Origin: Brachyspira murdochii DSM 12563
Lineage (GTDB): Bacteria; Spirochaetota; Brachyspiria; Brachyspirales; Brachyspiraceae
DNA length: 64,000 bases
Assembly (NCBI RefSeq): GCF_000092845.1
Contig: NC_014150.1
Location: 1,116,001-1,180,000 of the forward strand
Reading direction: 5' to 3'
Shown here: positions 60,959 through 64,000 of the stretch, piece by piece
Numbering within the stretch: the stretch's first letter is position 1
Layout of the letters: every line of letters starts with the position of its first letter
Notes under the pieces: model-generated
What the model saw: only the letters and a program-made list of their open reading frames with translations
What the model was told of the DNA's origin: nothing
Databases searched by the model: none
Program-made: the position numbers and the translations under genes

Positions 60959-61573
60959 ATGGCTATAATAGGTGCTGTTTTATTTTTGATTATAATACTG
61001 TTTGCTATCTCTAAAATGGACAATCGAACAAAAAGCTGCGGATATAAAAAAAATTACTACAGAAGATACAGAAAATATAATAAATATATAAAAAAAGATA
61101 TAACAGAACTGAGATTAGAAAATATGGATACAGGAAATATAAGCACAAAAAAAATTATGAATATAGAAGAAACTAAAATATTTTTTTCAATGCTTAAAGT
61201 ATTCAGAGATTATAATATATACAAACAGGTATCATTTAAAGCATTTTTAGATGCTGAAGAAAACACGGACGTTTGGAAAACTTTTAGAGATTTTTACTGT
61301 GATTTTCTAATAACACATAAAAAAGGAAATAAAATCAATGAACCTATTGCTGTTATAGAATATGACGGTGCTGGTCATTTTGGGAATAATGAAGATATAA
61401 AAGAAAAAATTAAGAATAATGATTTGATAAAAGAAAAGTTAATTCAAAAAGCAGGAATGAAGTATTTTATAATAAAAGAAAAAGATATAAAAATAAATGA
61501 TAAATTTATAGATGATAAAAAATTAGAAAATTTCTTAAACAGCATAATAATTTCATTAAAAAGCAATAACTAA
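60959..61573 (+). CDS. Membrane-anchored DUF2726 protein, copy 2
   Basis: 204 residues, 27 bases after copy 1 with AGAGGAAATTA before its ATG. N-terminal helix (IIGAVLFLIIILFAI), a basic Tyr/Arg/Lys linker (KKNYYRRYRKYNKYIKKD) in place of the acidic one of copy 1, and the same DUF2726 core with IEYDGAGHFGNNEDIK. D in EYDGAGH is the usual family residue where copy 1 has His. The paralogues differ widely except for the shared 91-bp tract (61273-61363) and a shorter tract around KKIMNIEETKI. Confidence 0.75.
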   Translation: MAIIGAVLFLIIILFAISKMDNRTKSCGYKKNYYRRYRKYNKYIKKDITELRLENMDTGNISTKKIMNIEETKIFFSMLKVFRDYNIYKQVSFKAFLDAEENTDVWKTFRDFYCDFLITHKKGNKINEPIAVIEYDGAGHFGNNEDIKEKIKNNDLIKEKLIQKAGMKYFIIKEKDIKINDKFIDDKKLENFLNSIIISLKSNN

Positions 61574-61595
61574 TATAAAATTAATCATTGCTTTT
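61559..61595. terminator. Terminator between the DUF2726 and RNase R genes
   Basis: AAAAGCAAT and ATTGCTTTT form a 9-bp stem with a 19-base loop, followed by T-rich DNA. It overlaps the stop codon of the plus-strand gene and could serve both convergent genes. Confidence 0.5.
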
Positions 61596-61618
61596 ATTAT
61601 TTATTATAATTTTTCATA

Positions 61619-63364
61619 TCACAAAGAGAAAAATATCTTTCCGTTTTCTACATTAGATTTTGCAGCAAGCACTTTTACTCTATCACCCAATTCATAAGCC
61701 TTTATCTTATCTATATAAACGCTCTGCATATCCTGATAAAATCTATAATTAGAGCCTATATAAATAGATTCTATAAAGCCTTCTATATCCAAACCTTCTA
61801 TCTCTACATAAATACCTTTTGGAGATATAGAACTTATAACTCCGTAATATTCATCGCCTAGTCTGTCTTTCATATATCTGGCTGCCTTTATCTGTCTTGT
61901 ATATCTCTCTGCTTTCTTTGAAGTCTTATCAAGAAGAGATAAACTATCAATAGAATCTTTGCATACATTTTTTAAGCTCTCTTCTATAACCTCATTACCA
62001 GACAAAATAGTATCTTTTACTATTCTATGTATAAGCAAATCAGCATACCTTCTAATAGGAGAAGTAAAATAGGTATAATAATCAAGCCCCAAACCAAAAT
62101 GACTCTTATTAACTATACTATAAGATGAAGGCGTCATAGAACGAAGCAAAACCGGTATAAGCAAATTCTCTTCCTGTTTACCTTTAACCCTATCAACAAA
62201 CTCCTTTATATCATAACTTTTATCTGGAAGTTCTTTTAAATCATAGCCTTTATTATGAGCCAGTATTTTAAAATTATTAAATCTGTATTCATCTGGAACA
62301 CCATGGTAACGATATATCACACCATCATATTTAGAAAGCTTTTTCGCTATTTCGCTGTTTGCTAAAAGCATTAATTCTTCTACTATTGACATAGATTGTT
62401 TTTTTTCTTCCGCATAAAACTCTATAGGTATGCCGTCATCATCTAAAACAATTTGTACATTCTGATTATCAAATTCAACGCCCCTGCCCTCTTTTCTTCT
62501 ATTATATAAAAGATTTTTGATAATTAAAGCATTATCAATTAAAACAATAAGCCAATCTTCTGCTTGGCATTTTTTATCTATAATATCCTCTGCATAATCA
62601 TAAGATAACTTTTTATCAGAATTAATAACACTTTTAAAAACTTCTGAAGATAATACTTCTCCTTTATTGTTAATATGAACTAATAAAGTCATAGCAAATC
62701 TGTCGGCATTTTCATTTAGAGAAATTACATTATTAGATAAAATTTCCGGAAACATATTATACACTTCATCAATCAAATACGTAGAGTTTCCTCTGCTTCT
62801 GGCTTCAATATCCAAAGGAGAATTAAGTTCGATAAAATGACTTACATCAGAAATATGAATATAAACTTTATAATGATCATCATCTTCTTTTTCTATACTT
62901 AAAGCATCATCTAAATCCTTTGAGCTTTCACTATCTATAGTTATGGTTTTTAAATTTCTTAAATCTATCCTGCCTTCTTCTATATTATTAAAATCAGAAG
63001 TATCATTTATTTTTTCAGCATACTTAATTAATTCTTCGCTAAAATCCTGCTTTATATTATAAGCCTTAGCTATAATTTTAGAATCTTCTTTAGCATTTTT
63101 TACATCAATATTTACTCTTACCGATTTTACTGTTTTTGGGACATCTTCTTTACCTTCTAATTTATTGATATACTGCTTTCCTTCTTTTGTAACTTTTAGC
63201 AAATTTCCATCTGTTTTTTGTATATAACCATCACTTATAGATTTTCTTATCAAATTTGTAAGCGATGTTTTTTCAATTGCTGTTTTTGAATTAAATTTTA
63301 TAAATATATTATAATCCATTTGATTTTTCATAAGCTTCTTTATTAATTCTTCTGCTGTTTTCAT
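61619..63364 (-). CDS. rnr: Ribonuclease R family 3'-5' exoribonuclease
   Basis: 581 residues from the ATG at 63364, six to seven bases after AAGGTGA; the ORF runs nine codons further. An N-terminal winged helix (1-70) leads, after a short OB-like segment, to the RNB domain: TIDSESSKDLDDALSIEK holds the catalytic Asp cluster, and YTYFTSPIRRYADLLIHRIV the RNA-binding loop. A C-terminal S1 domain (about 505-581) ends it. It is some 200 residues shorter than E. coli RNase R, with reduced cold-shock domains and no basic tail. It degrades RNA processively in the cytoplasm. Confidence 0.9.
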   Translation of the reverse strand: MKTAEELIKKLMKNQMDYNIFIKFNSKTAIEKTSLTNLIRKSISDGYIQKTDGNLLKVTKEGKQYINKLEGKEDVPKTVKSVRVNIDVKNAKEDSKIIAKAYNIKQDFSEELIKYAEKINDTSDFNNIEEGRIDLRNLKTITIDSESSKDLDDALSIEKEDDDHYKVYIHISDVSHFIELNSPLDIEARSRGNSTYLIDEVYNMFPEILSNNVISLNENADRFAMTLLVHINNKGEVLSSEVFKSVINSDKKLSYDYAEDIIDKKCQAEDWLIVLIDNALIIKNLLYNRRKEGRGVEFDNQNVQIVLDDDGIPIEFYAEEKKQSMSIVEELMLLANSEIAKKLSKYDGVIYRYHGVPDEYRFNNFKILAHNKGYDLKELPDKSYDIKEFVDRVKGKQEENLLIPVLLRSMTPSSYSIVNKSHFGLGLDYYTYFTSPIRRYADLLIHRIVKDTILSGNEVIEESLKNVCKDSIDSLSLLDKTSKKAERYTRQIKAARYMKDRLGDEYYGVISSISPKGIYVEIEGLDIEGFIESIYIGSNYRFYQDMQSVYIDKIKAYELGDRVKVLAAKSNVENGKIFFSL

Positions 63365-63622
63365 TAATTCACCTTCCAAATTAAATTTCAAATAATATAT
63401 ACTTTTTTCAAAGTTATTTCAATTAAATAGAAAAAAAATTAATATTATATATAAAACCATATAATTTTTTGACTATTCTTCACATCTTACATTTAATGGA
63501 TATAAAAAAATTTTCAGTATAAACAAAACTTTTAATTATTAATATGATATGGAAAGTTTATAAAAAATAATATATACTAATATAAAATTATAATAAAAAA
63601 AATTAATTTCAGGGATGTATTT

Positions 63623-64000
63623 ATGGGAAGCGTATTTGGTAATAATATCAAATTAAGTTTATTTGGAGAATCACATGGCGAAGCTATAGGCTGTGTTATA
63701 GACGGTTTTCCTTACGGTATTAATATAGACTATGACTTTGTAGATAGTGAAATGGACAGAAGAAGGGCAAAAAATGCAAAACTTGCAACAGCCAGAACAG
63801 AATCTGACAAACCAGAAATATTATCAGGTATTCTTGAAAATAAAAGCACCGGAATGCCTATTGCAGCAATAATTAAAAACGAAAATAAAAGAAGCGGTGA
63901 TTATTCTAATTTAAAAATAATGCCGAGACCTTCCCATAGTGATTATACTGCTATGCTTAGATATGACGGCTTTAATGATATAAGAGGAGGCGGACATTTT
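63623..64000 (+). CDS. aroC: Chorismate synthase, N-terminal part
   Basis: 126 codons to the window edge. It begins MGSVFGNNIKLSLFGESHGEAIG, the FMN-enzyme signature, followed by VIDGFPYG, DRRRA, TARTESDKPEILSGILE, TGMPIAAIIKNEN and RPSHSDYTAMLRYDGF. It converts 5-enolpyruvylshikimate 3-phosphate to chorismate, the last common step to aromatic amino acids. AGGGATG precedes the ATG. The gene continues beyond the window. Confidence 0.94.
   Translation, partial: MGSVFGNNIKLSLFGESHGEAIGCVIDGFPYGINIDYDFVDSEMDRRRAKNAKLATARTESDKPEILSGILENKSTGMPIAAIIKNENKRSGDYSNLKIMPRPSHSDYTAMLRYDGFNDIRGGGHF

Overview
The window looks like chromosome from a Brachyspira-type spirochaete. The DNA is very AT-rich. Two genes encode FlaA-family proteins, which sheath spirochaete periplasmic flagella. 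Two BmpA/TmpC-like lipoproteins sit beside nucleoside-salvage genes, and intergenic DNA is littered with GC-richer palindromic elements. Genus is my inference from content; no rRNA or tRNA gene was seen.

Layout. 1-7.2 kb: end of an alpha-glucan phosphorylase, a DUF554 membrane protein, a secreted ankyrin protein, a small HEQEH zinc-type protein, TspO and a GH2 glycosidase. 7.5-11.1 kb: a MarR regulator, a YkgJ cysteine-cluster protein, a radical-SAM homologue that has lost all three cluster cysteines, and a SurA-like prolyl isomerase. 11.2-21.2 kb (minus strand): a nucleoside uptake and catabolism operon (deoC, two nucleoside phosphorylases, two BMP lipoproteins, ATPase, two permeases). An Rpn-type nuclease gene and six 89-bp tandem repeats are wedged between its ATPase and permease genes. 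21.4-31.7 kb: DegT aminotransferase, anti-sigma-type kinase, MATE pump, trmD, rplM-rpsI, a DksA-like protein, priA, an HTH-receiver protein and manC. 31.7-44.1 kb (minus strand): surface protein genes with ispE, hicBA beside a DUF262/HNH restriction-like gene, lipoproteins with a CheB whose phospho-acceptor Asp is Glu, a long-tailed Lnt, bacteriohemerythrin and hslVU.

44.7-51.8 kb holds the most interesting system: a complete streptolysin S-like (thiazole/oxazole-modified peptide) cluster on the minus strand. In transcription order it encodes a SagB dehydrogenase, a SagC cyclodehydratase partner, a SagD YcaO with C-terminal PxPxP, a SagE-type CPBP protease, a second CPBP-like protein lacking the catalytic residues, a 44-residue SagA-like precursor, an ABC ATPase and an ABC permease. 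The precursor has a leader ending TPGG and a core of eight Cys and two Ser. Its gene is too short for routine ORF calling. A hairpin terminator follows it, and a 299-bp inverted-repeat element sits between the two transporter genes. The expected product is an exported, heterocyclised cytolysin or bacteriocin.

51.9-64 kb: a 5'-nucleotidase lipoprotein, a small ankyrin protein, mazG, two small membrane proteins, the two FlaA proteins under a consensus promoter, a pseudouridine synthase, a chemoreceptor with two promoters, two DUF2726 paralogues showing a gene-conversion tract, a short RNase R and the start of aroC.

Several start codons were moved from the longest ORF to an ATG correctly spaced from a Shine-Dalgarno sequence; each case is explained in its entry.
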